A DNA stretch of 32,975 nucleotides, taken from positions 1 to 32,975 of the forward strand of contig SKJE01000200.1 of assembly GCA_007116075.1 (NCBI GenBank), written 5' to 3'. Numbering within the stretch: position 1 is the first letter of the stretch; each line of letters opens with the position of its first letter. Below the pieces are notes generated by a model. It worked only from the letters and a program-made list of their open reading frames with translations, was not told the DNA's origin and searched no databases. The DNA is from Spirochaetia bacterium. GTDB taxonomy: Bacteria > Spirochaetota > Spirochaetia > PWKH01. Both the position numbers and the translations under genes were made by a program. This document shows positions 7,220-16,494 of the stretch, piece after piece.

Positions 7220-9153
7220 TGTCCTTTGTTCATACGCTGTTTAAGCACAATTTCCTGGAATATGCCAGTTATGTTATCAAGGAACGGGCCATACCTGACC
7301 TGAGCGACGGGCTGAAGCCGGTCCAGCGCAGGATCCTCCATTCCCTCTTCGAAGTGGATGACGGGAAATTCCACAAGGTGGCCAATATAGTTGGTCACTG
7401 TATGAAGTATCACCCCCATGGGGATTCCTCCATCTATGAGGCGCTGGTAAACCTTGCCCAGACAGACCTGTTCATCGATAAACAGGGAAACTTCGGAAAC
7501 CGCCTGACCGGCGATGAGGCATCGGCCGCCCGGTATATCGAATGCAGGGTACACCCCTTTGCAAAAAAGATCCTCCACAACCCGGAACTGACTGAATATA
7601 TCGATTCCTACGACGGCAGAAACCGGGAACCTGCATCCTTTCCTGCGAAAATTCCTGTCATACTTATCCATGGAGCCGAAGGTATTGCCGTCGGGATGTC
7701 CACCAAGGTGCTGCCCCACAATCTTTTCGAGGTGCTCGAGGCGATGAAGGCGAAGCTGACCGGCACCAGCGTATCCCTCTATCCTGACTTTATCGGCGGC
7801 GGCATCATGGATGTTTCCGAGTATGCCGACGGACAGGGAAAAGTGCTGGTGCGGGCTAAACTCAACACGAAGGATCCGAAACGGATCGTGATTGAGGAGA
7901 TCCCCTTCGGGACCACCACGGAAAAGCTGATTGCCTCAATCGAGTCTGCAGCCAAGAAGGGGAAATTCAAGCTCGCCGGCATTTATGACTATACCGGCGA
8001 GCGTGTGCAGATTGAAATTCACCTAGCCCGGAACACCTATACCCAGGATGTGGTGGATGCGCTCTATGCCTTCACCGACTGCGAACAGTCCATCTCTGTT
8101 AACCTGCTGGTAATCAGGGACAACGTTCCCGTCCAGATGACTGTCACGGAGGTGATCGAATCCCATACCGGACAGCTGCTTCGTATCCTGAAGGAGGAAC
8201 TGGACCTGGAGGCGAAGCAGTTGAGAGAACGGCTCCACGCCCGCACCATGGAACGAATTTTCGTGGAGCAGCGGATCTACAAGGGTATTGAGCAGATGCG
8301 CAGCAGGGATACGGTGATCAAAGCAGTCATTGACGGGTTTGTGCCCCACAGAAAAGAGCTGACCAGGGATGTTACCGTTGAGGATGTTGAGACCCTGCTG
8401 AAAATTCCCATCAGAAGAATATCCCTCTATGATATCGCAAAGTACCGGGAGGAGATCAGGGAGATCAACCGGCGGCTTAAGGAGATAGCCCATCACCTTG
8501 CCCACCTGCGGGAGTATGCCCTGGACTATATAGACAGCCTGATCAAAGATGCTGCAAAGTTTACCCCGAAACGGAAAACCAGGATTGTCTCCTTTGAGCA
8601 GGTGGATGTCCGGGAAGCCGTCGGCAGGGATGCAGAGCTCTGCTATGACAACGAAACCGGGTATATCGGTACTGCGGTGCGGGGCGGCAAGCCCCTGTTC
8701 CATGTGTCCCCCTATGACCGGATCCTGCTGATCCGTAAGGACGGTACATACTGTGTGATTCCCGTGCCTGACCGCTACTTTGTCGGTAAGGGAATGCAGT
8801 TCTGCTGCCTTGCCGATAAGGAGGTCCTGGAACGTCATATCATCTCGGCGGTGTATCAGGACAAGAAGAAATACCTTTATGTGAAGCGGACAAAGGTTAC
8901 CCAGTTTGTTACCAATAAGCAGTATGAACTGGTTCCGAAGGGATCCAGACTGCTCAAGATGACAACCCGCCTTTCGGCGGGGTTTCATGTGACCTACAAA
9001 GAAAAGCCGCGGCTTAAGGTGCTTGAAGAGACCTTTCCCGTCGCTGATTATCTGGTGAAGGGAAATAAAGCGGCGGGAACCCGGCTGACTACCAAGGAGG
9101 CTAAATCCATTCGGATTGTGACCGTACAGAAACAGGGAGATAACTATGCTTGA
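7219..9153 (+). CDS. parC: DNA topoisomerase IV subunit A (ParC-type)
   Basis: The DNA cleavage subunit, 644 residues. The winged-helix active site is AARYIECR with the DNA-linking Tyr at residue 106. The upstream quinolone-region segment HPHGDSSIYEAL has Ser70 and Glu74 at the positions equivalent to E. coli GyrA Ser83 and Asp87, i.e. the sensitive-type residues. It lacks the GyrA box (QxxRGGKG) that marks gyrase A subunits and has a short C-terminal domain, both favouring topoisomerase IV. A long coiled-coil segment runs through about residues 310-440 (rich in E, R and L). It starts at the ATG overlapping the parE stop, with GGAG 11 bases upstream, and its last 8 bases overlap the pseudouridine synthase gene. 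The three genes form a tight operon. Confidence 0.9.
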   Translation: MSFVHTLFKHNFLEYASYVIKERAIPDLSDGLKPVQRRILHSLFEVDDGKFHKVANIVGHCMKYHPHGDSSIYEALVNLAQTDLFIDKQGNFGNRLTGDEASAARYIECRVHPFAKKILHNPELTEYIDSYDGRNREPASFPAKIPVILIHGAEGIAVGMSTKVLPHNLFEVLEAMKAKLTGTSVSLYPDFIGGGIMDVSEYADGQGKVLVRAKLNTKDPKRIVIEEIPFGTTTEKLIASIESAAKKGKFKLAGIYDYTGERVQIEIHLARNTYTQDVVDALYAFTDCEQSISVNLLVIRDNVPVQMTVTEVIESHTGQLLRILKEELDLEAKQLRERLHARTMERIFVEQRIYKGIEQMRSRDTVIKAVIDGFVPHRKELTRDVTVEDVETLLKIPIRRISLYDIAKYREEIREINRRLKEIAHHLAHLREYALDYIDSLIKDAAKFTPKRKTRIVSFEQVDVREAVGRDAELCYDNETGYIGTAVRGGKPLFHVSPYDRILLIRKDGTYCVIPVPDRYFVGKGMQFCCLADKEVLERHIISAVYQDKKKYLYVKRTKVTQFVTNKQYELVPKGSRLLKMTTRLSAGFHVTYKEKPRLKVLEETFPVADYLVKGNKAAGTRLTTKEAKSIRIVTVQKQGDNYA

Positions 9154-9829
9154 TTGGGTACTCTATGAGGACAACCATTTTATAGCGGTGAACAAGAGCT
9201 CCTCCGAGATCGTCCAGGCCGATGAGACCGGCGATGAGACGCTTGCCGAGCGGGTTAAGACGTATCTGAAAGAGACCTACCGGAAACCGGGTAATGTGTT
9301 TCTCGGGATACCCCATCGCCTGGACCGGCCGAGCAGCGGGGTGGTGCTCTTTGCCAAGACCGATAAGGCCCTATCCCGGATCAGCACCATGTTCAAGGAG
9401 CGGCAGGTTCGAAAGATCTACTGGGTGGTACTTGATACTCCGCCGCCTGATCCTGAGGGAGTGCTTGTCCATCACCTGCTGCGGGACAGCAGTAAAAACA
9501 AGTCCTTTGCATACCCGAAACCCAGGGGAGGTACTAAGGAGGCCCGGCTTTCCTATCGGTTGATTGCAGCTACCAGCAATTACTATCTTGTGGAGGTGGA
9601 GTTGATCACCGGCCGGCACCACCAGATACGGGCCCAGTTCGCCAAGGTGGGATGCCATATTAAGGGGGACCTGAAATACGGCGCCTCCCGTTCCAACCGG
9701 GGAGGCGGTATTCACCTGCATGCCCGGAGCCTGCAGTTTGTCCATCCTGTGACCAAAGAGGAAACGGTCATCACCGCACCCCCGCCGGAAGAGAACCTCT
9801 GGAATGTGTTCAGGTCAATGGGGGATTAA
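9146..9829 (+). CDS. RluA-family 23S rRNA/tRNA pseudouridine synthase
   Basis: A 227-residue enzyme that isomerises uridine to pseudouridine in RNA. The catalytic loop IPHRLDRPSSG is at residues 55-65, with the nucleophilic Asp at 60. ELITGRHHQIRAQFA (about residues 152-166) is the second hallmark motif of the RluA family. There is no N-terminal S4 domain, which makes it a compact RluA/TruC-type member. The exact target nucleotide cannot be read from the sequence. The ATG lies inside the end of parC (8-base overlap), consistent with translational coupling to the topoisomerase IV genes. Its last 4 bases overlap the convergent MFS-HEAT gene. The family call is secure; the specific paralogue name is not. 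Confidence 0.9.
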   Translation: MLDWVLYEDNHFIAVNKSSSEIVQADETGDETLAERVKTYLKETYRKPGNVFLGIPHRLDRPSSGVVLFAKTDKALSRISTMFKERQVRKIYWVVLDTPPPDPEGVLVHHLLRDSSKNKSFAYPKPRGGTKEARLSYRLIAATSNYYLVEVELITGRHHQIRAQFAKVGCHIKGDLKYGASRSNRGGGIHLHARSLQFVHPVTKEETVITAPPPEENLWNVFRSMGD

Positions 9830-12180
9830 ATGGCTGGATGCTTCTTTGGCGGCTGGGGAGGTTTGTTTTTCCAGGCACGCCCATAGTATTTCAGGAAATA
9901 GAAACAGAGCAGTAACCCAACCTGTTCTATCGGGTCCTGTTCCCGGTGCTTCTCCAGCCATTGGAACAGGATAAACCCTGCATAGAGGTGGGGTTCCTGC
10001 TTAAACAGGGTTGAGCCCAACTGGGTGATGGTCGTGGTTTTCACATCCTCCCCCTGGAGCTCCACAAACCGGTAGAGCAGGTTGGAGACGATACTGTAGA
10101 GCTGGTCGAAGCACCCGTCGTAATCCCACTGCTCGTAACTTTCAATTGCTGAAGGAAGGATATCCTTTACTATGTGCTGTATGAATCCCTTATCGGATTT
10201 TTGGAGAATGCGTAAGTTTCTGTAGACCCCCCGGAAGAGTTTCTCCGACTCCTCTTCCCGATGCTCCTCAGTTCCGGTAAGCAGTGTATAGAATTCTCCC
10301 GGCCGTCCGAGCAGGTTTGCAATGGAAATGGCGAGCTGCTTACGCATAATAGGATTATTGGTCCGCTCCCGTATCTTGAGGATATCCTCCACAGCATTAA
10401 GATATCCCTTCTGGCTGATGGCCTGGGCACTGGTTACCTTGACCCTGAGGGTGCTCTCTCCGGTAATCAGCTTGATGAGCGCTTCGGATCCCCGGACGTC
10501 ATCAATATTTCCCAAGCCCCGGGCACAGGCTTCTGAGAAGTCCTCATCGGATGAGCTGAGTCCATCAATGAGGTACGGGACTGCCTGGGCCGATCCGATG
10601 GTGCCCAGTGCCCGGGCGCAGGCGGTCCTGATCAGGGAATCCTCATTGCTCAGATGGGCAATGAGAATCTCGATGGCCTGCTCGCCTCCGATTCTGCCGA
10701 GTGCCTTCACCGCCTCCTCTCTGATCTCCTCATCAGGATCATCCAGCCGCAGGGCTATCTCATTGAGTGCAATGCCGCTGGAGGAGCCGCTCATTCGTCT
10801 CAGTGCCCTGCCTACCCGCCGGGGAGATTCCGCCTTTGCAATATAGGGCATATTGTAGTAGGCCTTGACGATAGTTGGTGTAGTGATGGTGGGGAATACC
10901 CGGGAGAAGCGTTTTTCCTTCTTGATCTGCAGGTTGTCCATGAGCAGAAATGAACAGATAAGCAGTCCCAGGCTGGTGAGCACCACAAAACGGATATCTT
11001 GAGTGCTGTCCAGAAGCAGTCCTCCAAGGATAGGGCCGATGGCAGAAATGGTACCGAGCATCGCCCAGAACCAGGCGATGTAAATCGTGCGGTCCCGGCG
11101 GGGCAGCAGAACGAACATGATCTGGTTCAGGCCTTCATAAAGGGCCGGGGCAAAAAATCCCCAGACCAGCGCTGTTATGATCAGAACTGCCGGGTAGTTT
11201 GAGGGAGTGATAACAATATAACCCAGGAAGCTGAGGGCTGAGAGCATACCGAACATGGTAACCGGCTTTCTTCCGAACCGGTCCATCACGGTTCCCCAGA
11301 AGGGGACCAGCAGCACCCAGGAGAGCTGGGATATGGCATACATGATACCAAGCCAGATATTGGGAACTCCAATACGGGCGGGATCGGTGATATACGCCGG
11401 GAAAAAGGGGTTTGCCACGTTTATTGCCAGGATAGTTGTCCCTGCAATGAGGCAGAAGGATCGGTAGGTTTTTGATCTCAAAGGCGCAAAGAAGGTTCCC
11501 AGCTTCAAAGGTGTCCGCTCAGCCTGGTTGAGAGCTGATGCCGGTTCAGGGATGGGCAGATGAAGGGCGTGTTCCAATAGTCCGAGGATCCCAGCGGCTA
11601 GGTAGATGATACCGTAGACAATAAACACCTGGGAGGAGAAGATGTCCAGTGAAAACGTAGCGGCGAAGAAAAAGAATATGTTCATTCCCTGGGCAACGGC
11701 GCTTCTTTTACCGAAATAGCTTCCCATAGCCTGGGACGGCACCAGTTCATGGATCCAGGTCCACCATCCTGAACTTGCGGTGCTTCCGATGAAGAAGGTT
11801 GCCAGGGTAGCGCCCACGACGACTGCGAGGGCTGTGCTCCGGTCTCCCCCCATAGCTACATAGAAGGAACTGAAGGCAACCACGAAGGCCATGGAGCGGT
11901 GGATGAGACCTATGAGAAGCCAGAATGGTTTGATGGATTTACGTTTGTTATAGAAGAATATGGAGCCCAGATGTGCAAGACTTACGATGTTGAATGCTGC
12001 GATAAACAGCCCAAGCTGGGATGCGGTTGCTCCAAGGTAGTTTTTTACATAGACGGTAAGAATCTGCTGGGGAGATGCGAGGAGAAACCAGACAGCACCA
12101 AATCCGCCCCCAAACAGGCTGTAGCCCATTGAGCGGGTGATACGCCGTTTGGAAATCCGCTTCCCCTTGGTATCAAGCAC
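9826..12180 (-). CDS. MFS transporter fused to a HEAT-repeat domain
   Basis: A 784-residue protein with an unusual architecture. Residues 17-415 form an MFS carrier with about 12 membrane segments; MDRFGRKP at 299-306 is the central loop motif A. Residues about 465-600 contain at least three HEAT/PBS-lyase-like helical repeats, for example LDDPDEEIREEAVKALGRIG, then LSNEDSLIRTACARALGTIG, then a weaker third. Residues 600-784 are a further helical region with no motif I recognise, ending in a Lys/Pro-rich tail. HEAT repeats bind proteins, so the carrier is probably scaffolded or controlled by a cytosolic partner (inference). The GTG start at 12180 is supported by AGAGG six bases upstream. It is divergent from corA. 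Substrate unknown. Confidence 0.85.
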   Translation of the reverse strand: MLDTKGKRISKRRITRSMGYSLFGGGFGAVWFLLASPQQILTVYVKNYLGATASQLGLFIAAFNIVSLAHLGSIFFYNKRKSIKPFWLLIGLIHRSMAFVVAFSSFYVAMGGDRSTALAVVVGATLATFFIGSTASSGWWTWIHELVPSQAMGSYFGKRSAVAQGMNIFFFFAATFSLDIFSSQVFIVYGIIYLAAGILGLLEHALHLPIPEPASALNQAERTPLKLGTFFAPLRSKTYRSFCLIAGTTILAINVANPFFPAYITDPARIGVPNIWLGIMYAISQLSWVLLVPFWGTVMDRFGRKPVTMFGMLSALSFLGYIVITPSNYPAVLIITALVWGFFAPALYEGLNQIMFVLLPRRDRTIYIAWFWAMLGTISAIGPILGGLLLDSTQDIRFVVLTSLGLLICSFLLMDNLQIKKEKRFSRVFPTITTPTIVKAYYNMPYIAKAESPRRVGRALRRMSGSSSGIALNEIALRLDDPDEEIREEAVKALGRIGGEQAIEILIAHLSNEDSLIRTACARALGTIGSAQAVPYLIDGLSSSDEDFSEACARGLGNIDDVRGSEALIKLITGESTLRVKVTSAQAISQKGYLNAVEDILKIRERTNNPIMRKQLAISIANLLGRPGEFYTLLTGTEEHREEESEKLFRGVYRNLRILQKSDKGFIQHIVKDILPSAIESYEQWDYDGCFDQLYSIVSNLLYRFVELQGEDVKTTTITQLGSTLFKQEPHLYAGFILFQWLEKHREQDPIEQVGLLLCFYFLKYYGRAWKNKPPQPPKKHPAI

Positions 12181-12233
12181 ACTAGACCTCTTTTATGTAA
12201 CCAGTTTATCTGTCCCATATATGGATTTACCTG

Positions 12234-12239
12234 TATAAT
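12234..12239 (+). promoter_or_regulatory. Possible -10 box for corA
   Basis: A perfect TATAAT sits 20 bases before the corA start codon in the 79-base divergent gap with the MFS-HEAT gene. No good -35 hexamer is found at 16-18 bases upstream (TGTCCC at 12211-12216 is the best at 17). A self-complementary CCATATATGG lies at 12215-12224 between the two positions. Moderate to low support. Confidence 0.3.
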
Positions 12240-12259
12240 TACCTAACAGGGAGTATATC

Positions 12260-13321
12260 ATGATTAGTGATGGAAGAACAAGAATACGGCATCCATTGGG
12301 AGCACCTCCCGGAACCCTCATTCCCCTGGGAACAGGTGGAAGCGGGCCGGTCCGGATAGATGTGCTCTCCTTCGACGGGAAGGAAAGCGAGGAGCAGATC
12401 GGCATAGCAGTCGAGACAGCTGAGAAACACCTGAAGGATCCCCGGATGACCTGGGTGACTGTCGACGGAATTCATGATCCCCAGGTAATTCGGGAGGTGG
12501 GACAGGCTGCCGGAATTCATCCGATCTTCCTGGAGGACATCATGAATGCCATGATCAGGCCGAAGCTGGAAGTGCTGGATTCCCAGATCCTGGTGCTTAT
12601 GAAGACTCCTGTGTATGATGAGCAGAGCAAAGAGCTGGTGCTCAGGCAGGTCAGTCTTGTAGTCGGGCCGAGATATGTCATCACCTTCCTGGAGCAGCCG
12701 ACGGATCTTTTTTCCCCTCTCAAAAAGCGGATTACAACGCCCGGAAGTTCCATCAGCAAAAAAGACGCAGATCATCTGGCTTATGCGCTGATGGACATTC
12801 TCGTCGACCGCTATTATACCGTTTTGGATACTCTGGAAAGCCGTACAGAGGATATTGAACATGAAATTCTCGACAATTCCCGGGAGTCATTGAGTCTGGA
12901 TATCCACCGTATCAGGGGGCAGCTGATCATCCTGCGCAAGGTGCTCTGGCCTACAAGAGAGATTGTCCGGTCCCTGCTGCGGGATGACATTACCTCTCCG
13001 GAGAACCGGTTGTACTACAGTGATATCTATGATCATGTCATTCAGCTGATGGATCACGTGGATACCCTCAGGGAAATTGTCTCGGGGCTCATGGATATAT
13101 ACATGAGCAGCATCAGCAACAGGATGAATGCGGTGATGAAGGTCCTGACTATTATTGCCACAATCTTCATTCCCCTGACCTTTATTGCGGGTATCTACGG
13201 AATGAACTTCTCCCACATGCCTGAACTTGATTGGGCGTGGGGCTATTTTGCCGTACTCGGCATCATGGTGCTTGTTGTTGCGGGGATGCTCTACTTTTTC
13301 CGGCGGAAGGGGTGGCTCTAG
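12260..13321 (+). CDS. corA: CorA family magnesium/divalent cation transporter
   Basis: A 353-residue protein of normal length for CorA. The long N-terminal soluble region, with alternating strands and helices, forms the cytoplasmic funnel. Two C-terminal membrane segments follow, and the selectivity motif YGMNF is present with GMN at residues 314-316. The loop after it is acidic (PELDW), as usual for attracting divalent ions, and the C terminus is basic (RRKGWL). CorA forms a pentamer in the inner membrane and lets Mg2+ (also Co2+ or Ni2+) into the cell. AGGGAG lies six bases before the ATG. It ends one base short of the convergent receiver/ATP-grasp gene. No Mg2+-sensing leader is possible in the short upstream gap. 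Confidence 0.93.
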   Translation: MISDGRTRIRHPLGAPPGTLIPLGTGGSGPVRIDVLSFDGKESEEQIGIAVETAEKHLKDPRMTWVTVDGIHDPQVIREVGQAAGIHPIFLEDIMNAMIRPKLEVLDSQILVLMKTPVYDEQSKELVLRQVSLVVGPRYVITFLEQPTDLFSPLKKRITTPGSSISKKDADHLAYALMDILVDRYYTVLDTLESRTEDIEHEILDNSRESLSLDIHRIRGQLIILRKVLWPTREIVRSLLRDDITSPENRLYYSDIYDHVIQLMDHVDTLREIVSGLMDIYMSSISNRMNAVMKVLTIIATIFIPLTFIAGIYGMNFSHMPELDWAWGYFAVLGIMVLVVAGMLYFFRRKGWL

Positions 13322-13322
13322 A

Positions 13323-16265
13323 TCAGAGACAGATCAAGCCCTTCCCGGTTTTCCCGTCGATGCGGACGTCCAGGGCCTTGGGAAGCCGGACATGGCGGAG
13401 GTAGGCTGTCTCATGCTCTGCAGACAGTTCATCAAGCCGGTGATGGGTAAAGCTTCCCTGCTTCCTGGAAGGATTGATGGTCATGTAGGCGTTTCTCAGG
13501 GAAGTAAGATTCTGGAAAAAGTGTGTTCCCTGACTCGGCTCAACTTGAAAATGCTCCAATCCCATCTCAATGATGACCCGTGCATGTGAAATCTGTGACC
13601 AGGTGGTGGGAATTCCAAGCCAGGGATCACTGGAACCAAGCCTTCCGGCAACCACTAGGATGTATCCCTCACGTCGCTGGAGAAACTCCTCATTAAGTTC
13701 GCTGATTGTCCGTGCCATCTCTTCTGTATGAGCTGGATCAAAGGCTTCAGGCTTGATGTACACCACGTCCTGAAGGTCGTCAAATTTTCCGTTGCCCATA
13801 GCTTTCGTCGAGTAGATCAGGGCATCCTCGATGAGCTCCCGGGATATTTGGACATCCGAGGCCTCAAAACCTGCAACGATCGGTCTGATCTGCAGTACGC
13901 TAAATTCCGGCTGCATTGGCTGTTTATCCAGATTGCCGGCGAATTCTATTTCAATGGGCACATTGAGTACCTGTTCACCGAGTTTCAGCAGATCATGGAT
14001 GATCTGCGCAATGGGCAGCAGGTTGTACTTAAGCAGACCTGCAAAGGTGATAATCTTCCTGCCGCTGCCGGCGACGGAATCCCTGACCATAAAATTCTGC
14101 TCGTCATAGGTGGAGGCTATCAGTTTCATGGACCCGTCAGGTACAGCTTCCTGGATAGAGAGGCGGTTCACATTCTCCGTATTGCCCTCCAGGGGAGAGA
14201 AGGGTGAATTCATGTCCAGGGCATAGAAATGCTGCTGGGTGTTTTTCAGGGTGCTCCCCATCTCCGAGAGCTGCATGACCTTCTTCGGGTATTTCGGGGA
14301 GAAGCGCAGGGAGGTGCCCAGATCATCAACTACAGTCTTTCCGAACCCGAAGGCAATATAGGCGATGCCGTCCTCAGGCCGCTCATGCTCAATGGGATAG
14401 TAATTGAGCGACCGTGCAACCCCGGAGAAATTCGGGTAGCAGCGGTCCTTGTAGATGCTCCCGGTGATGCGCTGGATAACCACAGCCATCTTCTCTTCTT
14501 CAATCATGTGGTTGGTCGCCTTCAGGTAGTCCTTGCTGCTCTGGAAATAGGTGGAGGCATAGACGCACTTGACTGCATTCGACAGATCCTGCAGACGCTG
14601 TTCAAAATCGGACTGGTTGTTAGGTATCATGCAGGTCCCATATATTCCTGCAAAGGGCTGGTAGTGGGAGTCCTCAAGAAGGCTCGAGGAACGTACCGCC
14701 AGCGGAGTCGTCAGGACATTGAGTATTGCCTGGAGATTCTCCTTCAGATCCCTGGGGAGGGAGGCCTTCAGGAACCGTTCAAGAATTTCCTGGTCCGTGC
14801 GATCCTCCATGGCCTCGGCAATAAGCTTGTTTTCCTCCATGAAGACATCAAAAAGTTCCGTTGATATCACGATGGTGCGGGGGATGTTGATGTACATCTG
14901 GGGATAATCACTGCTCAGGCCGCTCTCCTTAAGCTGGAGATCCAGGAAGGCAAGTCCCCTGCCCTTGCCCCCGAGGGAGCCGGATCCGATTCTGCTGAAG
15001 AAGGTGAACTCGTCAAAGCTGTCCTTATTGAATCTGGCAATGATACCCCGCCCCTGCTGCAGGCGGTAGCTCCTGATAATCTGGACAAGATCCTGCCTCA
15101 TTTCCTCTTCAGAGGGGTAGTCGTCGATTGTCTTGGGCCTGATGAGCTGGGCGAGAGGAAAAAGCGCCCGTGCCTTGAGCCATTTGGAAAAATCATTGTG
15201 TCTCACGTGGTGGAGAAATGAGTCCGTGGGCAGCTCCGGGATAATGTACTGCAGATCCCTGAGGTCACACGCCCGGCCGACCTCCCTAGCTGTTTTTGGG
15301 TCCCTGAAGACAAAGTCCCCAAAACCATAGTTGATCCTGATATAGTCCCGCAGTTCAAGCAGAAGGGTCTTGGAGTGTTTGTGGATAAATGCCGCCCCCT
15401 GCTGGCGGGCAACATCAATGAGCTCTGCCTGGGTGGACTGCAGTAAAATAGGCAAGTCCTGATCTCTGCTTCTTATATGTTCGCAGAGGCGTATTCCGGC
15501 CTGCTGGTCTACCGTTCCCTCTCTTCGGTAGGAGATATCTGATATTACCCCGAGGACGCTCTCCTGATACCGTTCATAGAGTCCGACCGCTTCCTCATAA
15601 TTACGTGCCAGCAGGATCTTCGGTCTGCTTCGCATGCGCTGCGCCTGGGACCACTCGTTGAGACCCTCGGTCATCAATTCTCTGGCCTGCTGGATGAGGG
15701 TGGTGTAAATCATGGGAAGGTAGGTGGAGTAGTAGGCGATGGAGTCCTCCACCAGGATAATAGTCTGGACATCCCCGATGGCGATATCATGATCCACATT
15801 CATGGAGTCCTCTATCAGCTTCACAATAGCCAGGAGAATATTTGGGTTTCCCTGCCAGGCAAAGATGAAGTTCAGCAGGGCCGACCCCTCCTGGCGGAGC
15901 CGCCGGAGGGTCTGGTAGGTTGCAGCCGGGGTAAGGACGATGACCGGTTTCTGGGGGTACTGCTGCTTGATGGTCTTGGCCAGTTCCATCACGTCAACAT
16001 TTCCCACATTCACCATGGTAATTACCAGGTCGAAGTTCTGCTGTTCCATCAGTCTCAGTGCCTTCTGGGCTGAAGGGGCATGGGTGATCTTCGGTGGAGA
16101 GGTCAGTCCCAGGGCAATATAGTCCTGGAAGAGCAGCTCTTCGATACGTCCATCCTCTTCAAGCATAAACCGGTCATATTTACTGCAGATCAGTAAAATA
16201 TCCCTGATCCGGTTGGCCATGAGGTTGTGAAAAGGTGTCTCCGGAAAACTATGAAACTCACTCAT
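13323..16265 (-). CDS. Receiver-like domains fused to a PEP synthase-type ATP-grasp domain
   Basis: A 980-residue protein. Residues about 20-155 look like a response-regulator receiver that has lost its phosphoacceptor: the segment FDLVITMVNV has Met84 where Asp is expected, and the acidic pair is missing. Residues about 166-312 are a second receiver with all key residues: Glu173-Asp174, Asp243 (VISDISY), Thr278 and Lys296. From about residue 420 comes the PPDK/PEP synthase nucleotide-binding domain, with GSGSLGGKGRGLAFL, AVRSSSLLEDS, FAGIYGT and the closing VLQIRPI near residue 800. The last 170 residues are unassigned. The phosphohistidine swivel domain (TSHxAI-type motif) and the PEP/pyruvate barrel are absent, so it cannot run the full PEP synthase cycle. 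It may be a phosphorylation-controlled kinase or ATP sensor (inference). Ribosome binding at the ATG is weak. Confidence 0.75.
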   Translation of the reverse strand: MSEFHSFPETPFHNLMANRIRDILLICSKYDRFMLEEDGRIEELLFQDYIALGLTSPPKITHAPSAQKALRLMEQQNFDLVITMVNVGNVDVMELAKTIKQQYPQKPVIVLTPAATYQTLRRLRQEGSALLNFIFAWQGNPNILLAIVKLIEDSMNVDHDIAIGDVQTIILVEDSIAYYSTYLPMIYTTLIQQARELMTEGLNEWSQAQRMRSRPKILLARNYEEAVGLYERYQESVLGVISDISYRREGTVDQQAGIRLCEHIRSRDQDLPILLQSTQAELIDVARQQGAAFIHKHSKTLLLELRDYIRINYGFGDFVFRDPKTAREVGRACDLRDLQYIIPELPTDSFLHHVRHNDFSKWLKARALFPLAQLIRPKTIDDYPSEEEMRQDLVQIIRSYRLQQGRGIIARFNKDSFDEFTFFSRIGSGSLGGKGRGLAFLDLQLKESGLSSDYPQMYINIPRTIVISTELFDVFMEENKLIAEAMEDRTDQEILERFLKASLPRDLKENLQAILNVLTTPLAVRSSSLLEDSHYQPFAGIYGTCMIPNNQSDFEQRLQDLSNAVKCVYASTYFQSSKDYLKATNHMIEEEKMAVVIQRITGSIYKDRCYPNFSGVARSLNYYPIEHERPEDGIAYIAFGFGKTVVDDLGTSLRFSPKYPKKVMQLSEMGSTLKNTQQHFYALDMNSPFSPLEGNTENVNRLSIQEAVPDGSMKLIASTYDEQNFMVRDSVAGSGRKIITFAGLLKYNLLPIAQIIHDLLKLGEQVLNVPIEIEFAGNLDKQPMQPEFSVLQIRPIVAGFEASDVQISRELIEDALIYSTKAMGNGKFDDLQDVVYIKPEAFDPAHTEEMARTISELNEEFLQRREGYILVVAGRLGSSDPWLGIPTTWSQISHARVIIEMGLEHFQVEPSQGTHFFQNLTSLRNAYMTINPSRKQGSFTHHRLDELSAEHETAYLRHVRLPKALDVRIDGKTGKGLICL

Positions 16266-16436
16266 GTGTTACTCTATCATGGATTTACCTGCAGTTCCAC
16301 TGTCCTGAAAAAGTTTCCGGACTGATGTCTCTGTAGGTTTTATCGTTAAAAACATGTCATTAGATCAAAATAACCTTATATAATTTATAAATATATAAGT
16401 ATAGAGTAAAAATGTTGCCTCATACATAAATGAAAG

Positions 16437-16465
16437 TTGACATAGCAGATGAGTCGCGTTATGCT
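16437..16465 (+). promoter_or_regulatory. Sigma70-type promoter for gdhA
   Basis: A perfect TTGACA (16437-16442) is followed after exactly 17 bases by TATGCT (16460-16465). Just upstream, bases 16370-16420 are very AT-rich and could act as an UP element. Transcription would start near 16472, giving a 20-odd-base leader that carries the ribosome binding site. A TATAAT at 16379-16384 without a matching -35 is a weaker alternative. The whole gap from 16266 to 16494 holds no gene. Confidence 0.7.
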
Positions 16466-16494
16466 GAAGGTAAGCATCAAATCGGAGGAAATGT

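Noticed and set aside
8023-8988. Long minus-strand open frame of 321 codons inside parC
   Set aside because: It lies wholly opposite a clear ParC coding region, and its translation has no recognisable domain; it reflects codon bias of parC.
12215-12227. CCATATATGGATT shared with 31903-31915, and ATGGATTTACCTG (12221-12233) shared with 16279-16291
   Set aside because: Thirteen-base matches are expected by chance several times in 33 kb, and the positions relative to genes differ, so I do not treat them as a regulon motif.
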